Counted from the first letter of the stretch, positions 46,261 to 59,085 are shown. The stretch is DNA of 64,000 bases from Bedellia somnulentella (GCA_963576735.1 OY755171.1:5208001-5272000); one strand, 5' to 3'. The notes: a model not told the origin generated them from the sequence alone. Made by a program: numbers and translations.

Positions 46261-46689
46261 ACAGTCATTACATTACATTACAATTACATGGTGGGATTTC
46301 ACTTCTTTTTGTCAGGACGTAGACTGATTGAATGGTTACATTTTCTTATTATTATATTATCTTGTGAAATGAAATAAAAATAAACTCCACAACTTCTCAA
46401 ATATTTAAATACACGAAAAAACTTTTAAATGTGTAAATAAATACGCTACCGGGAGTTAAAATACAGCCAGCGCCATCTAGTGACGAGTACTGGTACTAAT
46501 GCTAAATAACGTGAGCAAAACCACGGCTGAGTGCTAGTACATAAATAGTAATAATTATTGGACTGAATATTTTTATTTATTGAGTAGAATGCAGTTAATC
46601 GACTACTACTTCTCCTAAATACGCTTATTATAGTTTGGCAGAACTCTTATTATGTTTTCTCATCAGCGTCACCAGGTAGTCCAGATCTT

Positions 46690-47049
46690 CCATAAACCTT
46701 GTTTTGATAGTTTTTTTCTTTATGTAAGCGTTAAAATCTACCTCTGTACCAAATTTCAGCTCTCTAGGTCAATGGGAAGTACTAGTTCTATTTTGATGAT
46801 CAGTGAGTCAGTCAGTCAGTGTCAAAAATGCGAAACTTTGCATTAGCTTAACTTCGGAATTAATTGATCTACCGACTTGAAATTTTGGATTGCAAGTGTG
46901 TGATTGCGAATTTCAGCGTTTTAATCTTATTCAGAGGTTCTCGAATGGGGCCCTGAAAATGTGGCGAAACGGTTCCAGAAAAGGATGGTACGGCAGTGTT
47001 TGCTTCGCGCTCGACTTGGCGGGGGCACTGCCGTGCCCCCAGATGATGT
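46690..47049 (+). mobile_element. Repeat family G, copy 2 (hairpin 3' end)
   Basis: ACCAAATTTCAGCTCTCTAG, CAGTGAGTCAGTCAGTCAG and GGTACGGCAGTG. The final hairpin GGGGCACTGCCGTGCCCC (about 47022-47039) is followed by CAGAT. The hairpin is identical to copy 1 although the body has diverged. Confidence 0.6.
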
Positions 47050-47147
47050 AAGATTCAGAACTCACTTTTTTATAACCGTTAGAAAAACATATTTTTTCTT
47101 CACCTCTGTTAAATAATGTTGATATATAAGAGTTTATTAATATTCAA

Positions 47148-47480
47148 AAGTAATCGCAATGGTACAGTGGGTAGATCGCCTATCATGCACAACGGCTTGG
47201 GTTCAAATTTCAGCCTCACACTAAATTGTCTTTTCTAAAGTCATATGTGTGGTTAATTAATCATGGTTGTTAACAGTGAGGAAAAATATGGTGAGGAACC
47301 CGGCATGGCTAAGTTGTTATTAGTCAAGTGACAGTGTATTCGTAAAAACGGTAACTAACCTGCCCCCATCATGTGAGAACACTGTCCAAGCAAACCATGG
47401 GTGGTGAAAATTTCACAAGATGTTCTGAAGTATTATTAACTCCGTCACACCTGCGGAGAAAAACGGCGTGAAAGTTTAAG
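47148..47480 (+). mobile_element. SINE family B, full-length, diverged
   Basis: Head GCAATGGTACAGTGGGTAGA and B box TGGGTTCAAATTTC. Body intact, ending ACGGCGTGAAAGTTTAAG. Confidence 0.8.
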
Positions 47481-48164
47481 ACAAGAGTCTATCTGATTAA
47501 AAAATAATAATTAAAAAGAAACAGGATAAGTCCCTCAGGGAGGATCAAAACTACTTACAACTGAGAACTACTTACTTACTCGCTCTGTATCATTGCCGCA
47601 CCACGTAAAGGCATAAATGCTTTGTCACAAAATTTACCAACCATATTTCAGATATTGAATCCATTTATATCCGCATGGGTTACAATTTCAGGAATCCAGG
47701 TTAAGAGGGTGAACTTTGTTAATTAAACTTCACGTAACCGAGTGCACGAATTTAACTATGAAATAGCGCTTTTAGTTCCTAGAACGTTATTGGTGATAAT
47801 GTTGTGTTGCCGATATGGAACTTTGACACGTTTGACCTTCTCCTAAGAGCATATTGATCAATTTAAAATGATGGATTAAATAATTATGTTTCGTTATTAG
47901 GTAATATAAATTTACTTCTTTTTTTCATGCTAGAGGCTATTACCTAAAAATCATATTCGCACCAACGTACGATTACAATACTTAAAAAAACCTCCTACCA
48001 ACCGTGAGTATAGTAAGTAGTTGTCATTGGTTTCACTGACTAGTAAACGCCATTATTATTTTGTTTCTATACTCAAGTAATAAACTTCAAAGCGGGGCGA
48101 ATGAAACAAATATTTTTCGTCTAATGTATAATGCCTACTTTTGGATCCGTGGTACATTGACTAA
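47481..48164. other. Gene-free stretch
   Basis: No recognised element. Confidence 0.45.
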
Positions 48165-48392
48165 TGATATATACATATCTTCTCCAAAAGGGTAGCAAGA
48201 GCTTCGGAGCTAGAAACTCCTCAGCCATATTTGGAAGTTGATAGGGGAGAAGATAGTAGAAATAATATATCATTGGTGATGGGTCTCCAACCAAATTGCT
48301 CAAGAACCACTAAAAAAAGACCCATACCCTTAGTCGCCTCTTACGACGACCGTTGGTAGAAAGTAGTAGTGATATACTAAACCGGCAATAGC
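48165..48392 (-). mobile_element. SINE family A, diverged
   Basis: TCCAAAAGGGTAGCAAGAGC, GGTGATGGGTCTCCAACC and CCCTTAGTCGCCTCTTACGA (A2 type). Two short frames here are shadows of the repeat. Confidence 0.75.
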
Positions 48393-49165
48393 TAGTGTTA
48401 CTTTCAGTAATTTAAATATAACCTTCTTTCCCTTATTAAGTTTTTTCAAGCGGGTTACAATGTTTTGTAGTGAATCAAAAGCTCTATCTATCTCTGCCAG
48501 TATTTTATACATTTGACGTTGTACGAAGGTAGTTCGTCACGTCTTATGTGTTGCATATTAGTTAGTTAGTCTGCTCTACGCTAGTTAAATTATAGATCAG
48601 TCAAAATCAATAATGCAGTGGCAAGACTATCCCAAGAGAATATCTATTAAACCGAGTTCGAAGTTTTGAGGTCAAAGTAATTTCGTAGTATGTGACTTTA
48701 GTAAACTAATTGTGAATTATGGTACCAAACATTTTAACGTTGACATATGTTAGTTTTTGTACTATGTGGAACCTAATGATAAATTAATGTGTCGGGGAGT
48801 GTAAAGTTACGTGTTATCAGATAAAAAATATGATCGAAATACTTGATCATTAATTCTTTGATTGGTTTTTCAACTTTTGTCCCGATAAGAGATTAAAACG
48901 ACAGTGTGACTCTTATGACCCGCTTTAGGAAATTCAGCAAACCCAAATGAAACTTATATTAGTTTGAAGATAACCTTGCATAAGTTATAACTGTGTAGTT
49001 TGTATAAAATAAAGTAATGGGATTATAAAAAAATAACAAAAATATGGTATGGTTTTTGCACGTTTTATTACTCAAAAATATTAGTAGTAGTGGTATAAGC
49101 GACGCTACACAGCTATTTAATACCTGCATTGTTATTGAGATTCTTGTTATGATCTTATATACCTA
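48393..49165. other. Gene-free stretch
   Basis: A minus-strand frame starting at 48512 reads like an amphipathic helix (AEIDRAFDSLQNIVTRLKKL) but runs into the family A copy, so it is probably chance. Confidence 0.4.
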
Positions 49166-49850
49166 TCCTATTAATCCTGTGTGTGTAAGATGTGAAAGTT
49201 TAGATGTTTGGATGTTTGTAGCTAAATGGCACCTAAACTACAGATTGTATTTGAATGAAAATTGGCAGAATGTAGGTAACGACCCCAATTAAAATATGAT
49301 ATACTTTTTATCTCGGAAAAAAATTGACCAATCAAAGTACCGAAGAAAGCGCCTAAAGATTTGTGACAAACAAATGTAAGCATATTTTGCTTTTTATTTC
49401 AATAGTTTCGTAGGCTGGAATAGTATGGATAATAATTGTAAAAATTAAGCTAATGAAGTCAAAGATTGCGAATCTCTAAAGATTTGAGCTTAGCGATTTA
49501 AAGGATGGTGAAACGGATATTTACGTTAATTCACTCTGGCAAGACTTTCCGAGAAGTCAAATTCAAATAAGTAATTTCAGTAAAAAAATATTGTTGTCCT
49601 TTTTTAATTAACTCTAAATAGGGCACACAGACAATACGATTATCCTAGCCCATTGCCTGTTAATTTTATAATTGTATAAGTTTAGATGTTTGTGTGTTTA
49701 TGGCAACGTATCCTCGATAAAAAAATCTAAAATAACGAAAAAAAAACCTATCGTAATAACACTATCAAAAATTTCACTTAAAATATAAAATATGTCAATT
49801 TGACAACACCCATCAAGTAAACCTTAAGTCAAGTCTGTTGGGTCAGCTAG
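49166..49850 (+). mobile_element. Non-autonomous Helitron, compound
   Basis: TCCTATTAATCC, preceded by A, begins the region. GTTTAGATGTTTG occurs twice (about 49198 and 49680). The 3' end GTTGGGTCAGCTAG (CTAG 49847-49850) matches the Helitron at 12146. Probably one copy next to or inside another, since the 5' segment is repeated (second start about 49656). Confidence 0.65.
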
Positions 49851-49905
49851 CAAAATATAAAACAAAGAACTTTCCGCAATGATATTTATTTTACTTAGAT
49901 ACATA

Positions 49906-50150
49906 CATACATACATATTTTCACGGCTATAAATCCCTAGAAGGGGTAGGCAGAGCTAAGGAATTTGAAATTCCTCAGCCACTTTTGGCATGTTGAGTGG
50001 GGAAAGGATGGTAAAATAAAGGTTATTGGTGATGGGTCTCCAACCGCATCGCCCAACAATCCCTTAAAAGCCCCAATACCGTTAGTCGCCTCTTACGTAC
50101 ACCCACCGGAAGAAATGGTGTAGTGCTATTCTAAGCCGACAATACACAGC
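49906..50150 (-). mobile_element. SINE family A, complete with target duplication (A1)
   Basis: TTACTTAGATACATA at 49891-49905 and 50151-50165 is a perfect 15-bp duplication. The (CATA)n end is on the left and GCCGACAATACACAGC on the right. Confidence 0.95.
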
Positions 50151-50163
50151 TTACTTAGATACA

Positions 50164-50508
50164 TATTACGTCATAATAGTCCAGTGCGAAGAACACCCGC
50201 GCTCGAAAACATACAGGCGTGAGTTCAAATCCTGGGTCGGCGCACCAATTAGTCTTTTCTAAAGTCATATGTGTAGTTTATTTATCATGGTTGTTAACGG
50301 TGAGGGAAAACATCGTGAGGAAACCCACAGGGCTAAGTTGTACTTAGTCATCTGACAGTGTATTTGTACAAAACAACGATAGGCCTGCCCTCTATCACGT
50401 GAATAAACTGTCCAAGCAAAACGTGGGTACCTGCTTTGGACACTAGATAGCGCTGCCACGTGGTGTTCAGAAGTATTGGTACTTCTGCCGACCCCTTCGG
50501 GCATGAAT
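50164..50508 (+). mobile_element. SINE family B, full-length (GATGGCGC-type)
   Basis: B box GAGTTCAAATCCTGGG, CACTAGATAGCGCT at 50441-50454 (one change from the motif), and the end CCGACCCCTTCGGGCATGA. Confidence 0.85.
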
Positions 50509-50641
50509 ATATTTTATAACCAATTGATAATAAAATCACTTTTGAATTAAAATGCTTCATATTCCAATACCCCACTATAATGCGCTTTAAACAAGTACAT
50601 GTAGACGTTTCAGGCTTTAAAATAAGGTATGACTAATCAAT

Positions 50642-50784
50642 ACTAATAAATAAAGAATAAATAAAGGAAAGATAAATTTCGACACAGGCGGGGATCGAAC
50701 CCGCGACCTCGGGTAAACGCCCCGACGCTTTATTTATTAGTAATAATCCCCACATGAGGTTTTCATGAACAAAAAGATTTAAAT
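50642..50784. mobile_element. SINE family C with 5' inversion
   Basis: TATGACTAATCAAT at 50628-50641 and 50785-50798 is a 14-bp target duplication. Between them, the first part (to about 50729) is the tRNA-like head and T-rich link on the minus strand (GGGGATCGAACCCGCGACCT). The rest is the 3' block on the plus strand (TTATTTATTAGTAATAATCC to AAAAAGATTTAAAT). The TTTATTTATTAGT segment is present in both halves. Confidence 0.8.
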
Positions 50785-50798
50785 TATGACTAATCAAT

Positions 50799-51136
50799 GT
50801 TTGCCGTGGTATCTTTTCTACAGAAAAGGTCCGAATGTTTTTTAGCAAAACTGTTGATGTAATTTTCTAATAAGTTGACAATTCATATTTACCATTGGTT
50901 ATCACAAAAAAGAAAGCAAAATAAGTCAATACTTGATAATTTGTTTAATTAAAGACACCTATACTGCCATTAATTTTTATCCATTCCGAGGTTGTCCAAA
51001 AAAGATTCATGAGTTAAATTGCAAACTTTGTGCGAATCAATCATTTAGTTCCATCATTTACGTAACGTACTGTTTCAAAGGGTTGACAGTTAGAGTTATC
51101 ATTTGTATTCTTATTCAATTATAATTCAATATAAGG
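50799..51136. other. Gene-free stretch
   Basis: A 63-codon frame (50933-51124) with no recognisable family. Confidence 0.45.
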
Positions 51137-51148
51137 TATAAGAGTACC

Positions 51149-51432
51149 TCGGGCCTACACCAATTTGTCTTTTCTAAAGACATATGTGTGGTTAATTTAT
51201 CATGGTTGTTAACGGTGAGGGAAAACATCGTGAGGAAACCCACATGGCTGAGTTGTACTTAGTCATGTGACAGTGTATTCGTACAAAACGGCGATATCAC
51301 GTGAGTACACTGTCCATGCAAAACGTGGGTACTCTGAATACCAGGTGACAAAATCACGTGATGTTCAGAAGTATTAGTACCTCTGCCAACCCATTCGGGG
51401 ATATTCGGCGTGAACGTTTATGTTATGTTATG
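51149..51432 (+). mobile_element. SINE family B, 5'-truncated, with target duplication
   Basis: TATAAGAGTACC at 51137-51148 and 51433-51444 flanks a copy lacking the tRNA head and starting TCGGGCCTACACCAATTTG. The tail is GTTATGTTATG. The sequence is close to consensus, so it is probably recent. Confidence 0.9.
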
Positions 51433-51539
51433 TATAAGAGTACCCAGAGGGTAACGTAAATAAACCTACGGCCACTTTAGACACTACATATAACTATTTT
51501 ATGATTTGGAAATTTGCCTTTAATAACAAAGAGTGGAGA

Positions 51540-51621
51540 AAACATGCGCTTATTATGCAGAGAGGCGTTAGTTCAAACCCTGAGTTGGGCCTACACTAAT
51601 TTGTCCTTTCTGAAGTCATAT
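51540..51621 (+). mobile_element. SINE family B, left half (split by LTR element)
   Basis: GGCGTTAGTTCAAACCCTGA, TTGGGCCTACACTAATTTG and TTTCTGAAGTCATAT stop exactly at the LTR. The right half continues at 59980. Confidence 0.8.
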
Positions 51622-52110
51622 TGTAAGCTTATAATAATGAGTGTGCTATGATTGGCTATTATACTGTATAATTTATACTATTTATAATTGATAAACTGTA
51701 TAGTTTTATTGTGTAATCATATTATTTACCTATTTAATAAGTATTAGTGGTATCGTGTATGAATAATGAGATACTTGTTTGACTTTACTTCAAAACAGCT
51801 CACGCTGATTAAAATAATGATTGTAATTAAATCCATAATTTTAGTAAATACTCATTTCTAAAATGTTATTATTTATTTATAAATGAGTTGTAATAATTAT
51901 TATGTTAATTTGAGTAAAGTATTATTAATAAGACTGTCGGTTGATTTGAGGTTAGGTAAGGTATAAATATACGATCTCTGTTTTTGCGTGGGCAATTGTC
52001 AGTAGTCCGTTGTATCGGCAAGTGGTTGTGAAAGATGAAATTATACGAAGTGTACCGCTATTTTGGGTTTTTATTTCAAAACCTCCACACTCCCTGAAGT
52101 TGACCCTACA
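51622..52110 (+). repeat. 5' LTR
   Basis: 489 bp, TGTAAGCTTATAATAATGAG ... GAAGTTGACCCTACA. Appears identical to 59491-59979. Confidence 0.9.
51962..52003 (+). promoter_or_regulatory. LTR promoter: TATA box and initiator
   Basis: TATAAATA at 51962-51969 and TCAGT at 51999-52003, the arthropod initiator consensus. The 39-bp spacing from the first T to the initiator A is somewhat long. An equivalent pair is in the 3' LTR. The start site is inferred. Confidence 0.5.
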
Positions 52111-52162
52111 ACTCAGATGTGAGGATAGGCGAAAAATATCACGTTTTTCGTACTGCGCCTAC

Positions 52163-54191
52163 GTAAGTACCCTGTTCTTTTTTTTGTGTTTGCGTAATTA
52201 GAATCCTTGGTATGGTGAAATTGCCTTCTTCTTTATAAAATAGCATCCATAAACAGTCGTAAATAATAAAGTCTATTTCAATTGAAGGCAAGAAAGTATT
52301 TTAAAAGAATTTTCATTTATTCTCAAAAACATAGGGGCGATACATAAGAGTGTTAATCTGTTACATACTTGAGCCTGATATCTAGTCCTTTTTTTCCCGA
52401 TAGCTCAGATTGTTTTTTTTTTCAAAGCTACTGTTTGTCAACTTATCGATCTGAAGATTGGTATAGAGCTCTGATTATCGAATAATATTGAAATGTTGGA
52501 TCGATATACCGTATAGTGAATTTTCTAAAACATTTTTCGTTTATGATTGTGAGTACACGTGCGAAAACAGTACACTTTGAAATTATGACATATGGCATTA
52601 CAACATCTGTTTAAAGCATTACATGTGATGCTACGATCTAACAATTCCTACTATCAGGCGTGTGGTGTTGTGTAATTAATTAAATATTTCGTGTAATGGG
52701 AATATAAATATATCACATGAGGTAGAATAGCAGTGTTATAGGTAGTTATAGAATTACGTGAGCGAGTAAGACGGGATTGGAGAAGAAATGTATCCATTAC
52801 TTTTTAAATATTTATACGTTTTTGAATAAAGTTATTTTGTCATCATACTTTTACTCGCGTTTATTTAACTCAAGTGTGGTCCAGGCTTAGGACTAGCAAT
52901 GTGCATGGATTCATTTGATGTTTACAAAGATTCGAAATGTATGTCAAGATAACACGATTTTAAATATCAAACAATTATCAAAATCAATCAATAAATTATA
53001 TTGAACTTGATTTTAGAAATAAATTGAATGTCCCGGTGCTAATCCAAAATTATGAAAACTTAATGCATTAGTTGTAAACCTAGAAAACTACAATTTGATT
53101 TTAATGTAGTAAGAGTTTTAGTTACACTGAATTAAATAAAATACATGCCTGAGACGAATGTTGACGGGATTCATCGATGTTAACCGAACTCTTTGAATAC
53201 AATTTAAAACTTTTTGCTATTATAATTAAAACAACTATTGACTTTAGGATATTTTTATTGCTATCGTTTTAAGTATCACTTTCATTTGCTTACCCATACG
53301 TTCGTTACCGATCAATCACGCAGCATCACACTGCAGTGCTCTATGGTAGTGTAATGGAATGAAATGTAGTGCCATGCTAAGTGTGATGTTTGGAATGGTC
53401 GAGTAATGTGTAATGTATCAGTACGCGTCCGAGCGATATTACGTGTGATGCATTGCTCGCATTGCTTACACCATGCCTGGTTGTGAGTATCCAGGTTGTT
53501 TTTTTTATATTTTGTACAACTCAACTGCAAACTTACTATAGGTTTACTACAAATTACTACTACTACTGCTACTAAAATTTTAGCAAACCTGTAAGTTTAA
53601 AAAAATAAAATAAAAAAATATTGAGGCCTTTTATGTTTATAAATCTAGTTTTGGAACATAATACGAAGGAACACATAGTTGTTTTAATACTCATCATGAT
53701 GCATAATATCTTTATTATTTATTTTAAATTTGAGATAGTCACCCGCTTATTGTAGTGTCTTCATATTATTCACGTAAGAGGTAAAAACGTCAAAATCAAA
53801 ATATTCTTTATTAAACCAAGTAGGTATTATACATTTTCTTCGGCCCCCTGTAAAGCTGTACAAAGCATGTGTAAGATAATACCGTGAATCCGTAAGAGAA
53901 TTACATGACCAAGGATTAATACAGTAACTGTTTAAATATTAGTTTGCAATACAAAGTAAGAATTAAACATTTTGAAACTTTTAACAACTACCTTCTAATA
54001 AAATAGTCAGCCGTACATTTGTTATCAGTGAAATATTTAAGTTACATTTGCGAAGGTCGCCTTTAATTTCAATAAAAGAAAATTGGATTTGCGTTATACT
54101 AATTGTTAGGCCCATTGAGATCAAAGAAGCTAAAGTATGTGTACTGAGGGTTGGCTTGATTGTTTACTAAGCTGAAATTTGTCAGTTTCAG
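52163..54191 (+). other. Possible intron between leader and gag start
   Basis: Donor GTAAGT at 52163-52168. Upstream of 54201 is a branch-point-like TTACTAAG about 30 nt before TTTCAG (54186-54191). Splicing would bring the LTR leader next to an ATG with a strong CCACCATGG context. Prediction only. Confidence 0.35.
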
Positions 54192-54200
54192 TTCTCCACC

Positions 54201-54960
54201 ATGGATCGAGAAGAGAGCAGGAGTCGTAGCCTCAGTTACGATAGATTGAGCGCAGAATTGGCATGGAGGTGCCAAAAAAAAAAAGCCAGTCAACACGGAG
54301 GTGTTGGAGATGACAGGAAGCGTTATGCTGAACGACCGTGGGTATTACGGGAGCGTGGTACCGAGGTCAATCGACAACCGTGGGTATTACGGGAGCGTGA
54401 TACCGAGGTAAATCGACCGTGGGTATTACGGGAGCGTGATACCGAGGTCAATCGAGGTGAACAGGTGAACAACGAATAGTCCAATAACAGCGGAGAGGTC
54501 TCTTCGTAAGCCGGTTCGGCGTACACGAGAGCGTTCGCCTAGCGCGAGGACGAGAAAATAGCAGGGAGCGATGTTCACAGCATTGTGCACGCAAACGCGA
54601 GGGTGGATACTATTCCCAAAACAAAATAGACAGTAACAGCAGCTCTTTGGTTGGGTCGCTTAGTTTGAAACGACGTAGGGTAAATGATAATGGATGAGCT
54701 ATTGTTTATTTTGTCTGAGATGCTGGCTGAAAGAGTTCAGTACGGAGAATCGCTTGATCAATATTATTACGCCACAAACAATCTACTAAATTAATGTAAA
54801 ATTAATGGGCGCCAGGATGTAGATTGTCTGCTGTACGGTGTAGGGTAGGTGCTCAGGCAGCTGCTTAAACCCGAACAAGTTTTTAATTTCTTTAATACGG
54901 TTAAAGTTGGTCAATATGGTGACCATCTTGAATGACTCTCAAGGCGAAAAATTGATCGCA
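54201..54960 (+). pseudogene. gag-like remnant of the LTR element
   Basis: ATG at 54201 (CCACCATGG) opens a 92-codon frame (to 54479), basic and acidic-rich, with three tandem repeats of a 13-14 residue unit (PWVLRERDTEVNR). Other frames continue with an S/R-rich stretch and a KRRRV cluster, then from ATG at 54690 a 34-codon piece with ERVQYGESLDQYYYATNNLL. Further fragments DVDCLLYGV and PEQVFNFFNTVKVGQYG follow. The last three resemble the capsid region of insect retrotransposon Gag proteins. Stops and frameshifts separate all parts, so no intact Gag is made. Confidence 0.55.
54333..54455 (+). repeat. Three tandem 36-39 bp repeats in the gag-like frame
   Basis: CCGTGGGTATTACGGGAGCG occurs three times, each followed by TG(A/G)TACCGAGGT. 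Units differ at a few bases and keep the frame. Confidence 0.85.
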
Positions 54961-57900
54961 AATGTACTTTGCTTTTGCGATGGACAAGATGCTTCAAATT
55001 CAAATTTATTTACCGAAAAGGGCAAAATACAACTTGTAATTATTTAACTATATAAACTCAATTAATGCTAGGTAGATTTACAAATTCTTAACAATGTAAG
55101 GTTTTACGAATATGTTTAATTGTAGCTCAATCTAAAATAATAATAATAGAAAACGATTTGAATTTTCGGGTAATTTAAAAAAGTTTGTTATATTTGGTCT
55201 CCGGACTGGGCGAACCTGTTGGGCAGATGCCGGAATTTTCACTTTGTCGCGGAGGCCTTATTGATGTAATGATATTAAAACCAATATTTAATATTTACAT
55301 CAAATGGGGACTACTACTGATTTAATAAATTGAATATTCTGTTTCAAAAATTGATCATAGTTACAATTTGTGAATGTATTGTTCCTGTTTTGTATACATT
55401 TTATATTTTTTACATTAATATTCAGTATTGCAAATTAATAAGATAGTGTATTTAAATATCAATAATAAAACTAAATTCCATTACTTAAATTAAATAATAT
55501 CAACAATATCAAAAATAAATTATTATAATTATGACCGCCTTGTTCACCTGGTCTGGCTGGAAAAGTCTTCTCATTTGTCAGTTCATTGCAGCGAACAAAA
55601 AAAAAATATATACATACCAAGAAGGGTAATCCGAAGGATAAAAATGAAAAACAATGAAATAGCTCAAGTTCAGCTTTAGACCTGGAACTTGATAAATACT
55701 TAACTGACATCAAAGTAAATGGGGTAGCACTAAATTGCTGTGTAGAGGTTGTAAGTCACGCTCTGTCATAAAACCTACTAAAGCCAGAGAGCTCAACTTT
55801 GATATGATAGTTCCAAAGGGTATACCTCTACTCAGGGCTATAGGTAGGGCTCTGATAAATCCCGTGAGCATTACAACTACAACGTAGAAGTTCAGAACGT
55901 AAAACGATCGATAAAGACGTACATCGGTGGAGACTATGTTTTATTTGCCATATAAACCAAATCAGCATCAAACATTCAATACTTTTCTTCTGAAGTTTTC
56001 TTAAATCTTAAGTAATTTTTAGCCAAAATCTTTAGTAGCTTTGAGATATCTTAACCATAATAGATATGCTGGTGTATAGGTGCATGGGTTGGTAGAGAGT
56101 GATAAACATCTTAGCATAAACGTCAACAAGGGTATACCTCCTGTATACCTGTGATCCTCTCGCGGACACGATAGCTGCCTACAACGGCTTAGGCATCAAG
56201 ATGAACTGTCTGTGTGAATTATAATTGTCTTATTTTCGTTAATTCTGGTATTTAAGTCATAATCATTAGCACAGAATCTAAATCCATTGCATATCCTTCG
56301 GGAAATATTAAATTTTTAGCCATTCATGTCCAAATTAAGACTGTAATTATTACCATTTTATATGCTTTGCTTTGGATCCGAAATAAAAGATTTCGATGCA
56401 AATATATTATAAAACAAATAATAACTTCTATCATCACAATATATCAATTACGATAAAGTGTACGAATGGGCTAAAATGTCAAATACGTGAATTTTTATAG
56501 GGCTAGTATAGAATCCGCCACACTAGGGTCACCCACTCACACTTATTTAAGCACACCGTCTATTATTTTTGGATATCGCTGTCATCTTTGTCTTGTCAAT
56601 CTATATACATAAGTGAAGCACAATTAATATATAATCTTAACATTGTTTCTGTACTTTAAAAGTGCCGCTCATCATAACTGTTAAGACTATAACTGTAGAT
56701 TTTACCTCAAATCTTCGCCCTGCTTCCATTTGTTAAAAATATAATTAGAACCACGAGCAGGGGAAGGTAAAAATAAATTAAAATGGTATAAATCAAAATT
56801 ATGTACATTTTACCATAGCTTAATATTTATTAGAGAAACAAACTGTACACAATATTTCAAGCAAGGATGACCTCTAAAGTTTCTACCAATAGTTATAGTA
56901 TAGTATACTAATTTTGAAGTTGATATAGAAAATTGCAAATTAAAATAAGTATTTAAAACAAAATAATTGTACATCGGCTATGATATGGATAGTTTATAGA
57001 GATGAATTCGTTTGAAGGCATCAGATTGTCATCCCCACCAGACCAAGCGAATATAACAAGATTTTAAAAACATGTACATGTATAATTAATTATGATATTA
57101 TTATTATTAAGTATACCTAAATAAGATTCTTTGTCATATATGGTACTAATTTTGAAGTAGGTATATTTATATTTAAAAACTGGTAATAAACATCAAATAC
57201 AAAAATAAATATATATGTAAGATAATATATAAAGTTATCCATATTGAGGGAATAAAAGGGTAATTTATGTTACAAAAGTTTATTCAGTAATAAATTCAGA
57301 TGGTGTAATTTAAACACAAAAGTAACAATAATCAATCAGAGAATAAATCAGGAATCGCTCAGCGTAATAGTGTGCTATGCGCGCGATTTATTAATCTAGC
57401 AACTTAAGGTATCTGGTACGAAGTTTATTGACTAGGTACATGTCAGCATAGGTACTAAGACCAAGAGTGGACGGACAGTTTTTCCGGGAGCAGAATGCTC
57501 TTGAGTCAAATCAGAAACGGGAAACTCCTTTCTATTGGCCATATGAGTTAGTTATAGCAAATCCCCGTGCAACTATTATTTTCCAAGGAAATTATTATTT
57601 TCGGTACACAATCGATAAGAGCTTATTTAGAACTAGCTTACCATTATCATAAAGCTTACTAAATAAAAGTCAAGGTAGGAAAAATTAATAAACCCTGTAC
57701 ATTAAATTATCATGGTCAGGCATATATAAATTTAAAAAAGAAAAATTTTATATTATTAAAAAAAAAAAAAACCTAACTTAAAATCTAAAAACATCTTCCA
57801 GTTCCTCTTATCGGGAAAGGGTACCTAAGATGCTGGAAGCGTTACCGCGTTGTATGGCAAGATAAGATACATATATCGATGGATAAAAGTACTTAAAATA

Positions 57901-58735
57901 CATACTTTAAAATAAATAAATTCATAATCTAAATAATTATATCATGAGAAAGTTTTAGGACTCGAACATTAAAGGTTGATCGGCTGATTCAACAAAGTCC
58001 AACTGTTTACAAAAGTATTTAAAATGAATAAATGCTTAATAAAAAAAAAAAAAAAAAAAAATGTCAGCTTCGGAAAATGGGGTGCGGAATGTGAATCGGA
58101 TTCTAGTATTGTAGGACGAACAGCTGAAGTTTAACCTTGATTACAAGTCCTTTTTATGGATGGTTTTCATTAAAATTAGTTGATCCCTAGTGTCCTTTGT
58201 ACATCTTAAGGGTTTTAAAGTTAGAACGTCCAGTGGCTGATGATGATGATGATGATGATGATGAAGTTAGGAAGGTTGTCTAAATATGGAAATCTATAGT
58301 GAGGTGTTTAATACACTTATTTCGATTTTGTTGAAGCATTTTTATATAAGCTTGATACATGGGGTCCCATACAGTATAATAAATTTCCATAGCAACCACC
58401 ATAGTAGTTCTGATTGTGACATTAAGGCTCGTACCGCGTCTTAAAAGCACTCCCTAATGACAGTCATACCTAGAAGGCAGTAATGATCTAAGCGATTTAA
58501 ATAGTGAATAAATAAAAAAATATATATAAGAAAATCACATAAGTACGATATAATATATAAACAAATAATTAATAATTAAGTTATAACCTCACGAGTACGT
58601 GAGTTGTGAATCTGCCTATTCTTTTTACTAACGTATTGATCTCTCCATTGAAGAGTTGTCTGGAAGAGATAGTTTTAAGCCACCAATTGTGCTTCTGTTT
58701 AGCAGTGTAATCTTTGTAAAATGTTTTAACTGTGA
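54961..58735. other. LTR element interior without recognisable genes
   Basis: AT-rich, with stops in all frames. Contains a poly-A run (58039-58060) and a GAT microsatellite (58238-58265). No reverse transcriptase (YxDD) or integrase motif was seen on either strand. Confidence 0.5.
58238..58265 (+). repeat. (GAT)n microsatellite
   Basis: About nine perfect trinucleotide units within the LTR element. Confidence 0.9.
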
Positions 58736-59085
58736 TGACTGCCTCCGTGGCCTCGCGGTTGAGCGCTTGGTTTCGGGTGCGGAGGTTTCGAGCTCGATCC
58801 CCGGGGGGGTGATCACCTTACAAATTTGATTTGTAAGATTTGACCGAGTTTGGAGGGATATTGCAGGCTTGAATCACCTGACTATCCGAGAATTAAGATG
58901 ATTCCGTGCTTCCGAGGGCACGTTGGGCCGTCGCTCCCGGCTACTGTTGCGGTGGTGGTCGTTGGTCTGCCAGCCCGCAATTGGCCGGCGTGGTGGACTG
59001 TGGCCAGATCGCCCTATGTAGGGTGGGCTGGAGCCCCTTGGTGGGGACATATATGGACTGTGAGGAGGAGGTACGTGATGAGTAC
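58736..59085 (+). mobile_element. SINE family D, tRNA-derived, nested in the LTR element
   Basis: Head TCCGTGGCCTCGCGGTTGAG, B box GAGCTCGATCCCCGGG, AATTTGATTTGTAAGATTTG, GGCTTGAATCACCTG, GTCTGCCAGCCCGCAATTGG and TGGTGGGGACATATATGG. It is the most GC-rich part of the LTR element. Small frames here are repeat shadows. Confidence 0.85.

Noticed and set aside
48330..48512. Minus-strand frame with a helix-like AEIDRAFDSLQNIVTRLKKL segment
   Set aside because: Its second half is the reverse complement of a SINE A copy, and the first half is too short to support a gene.
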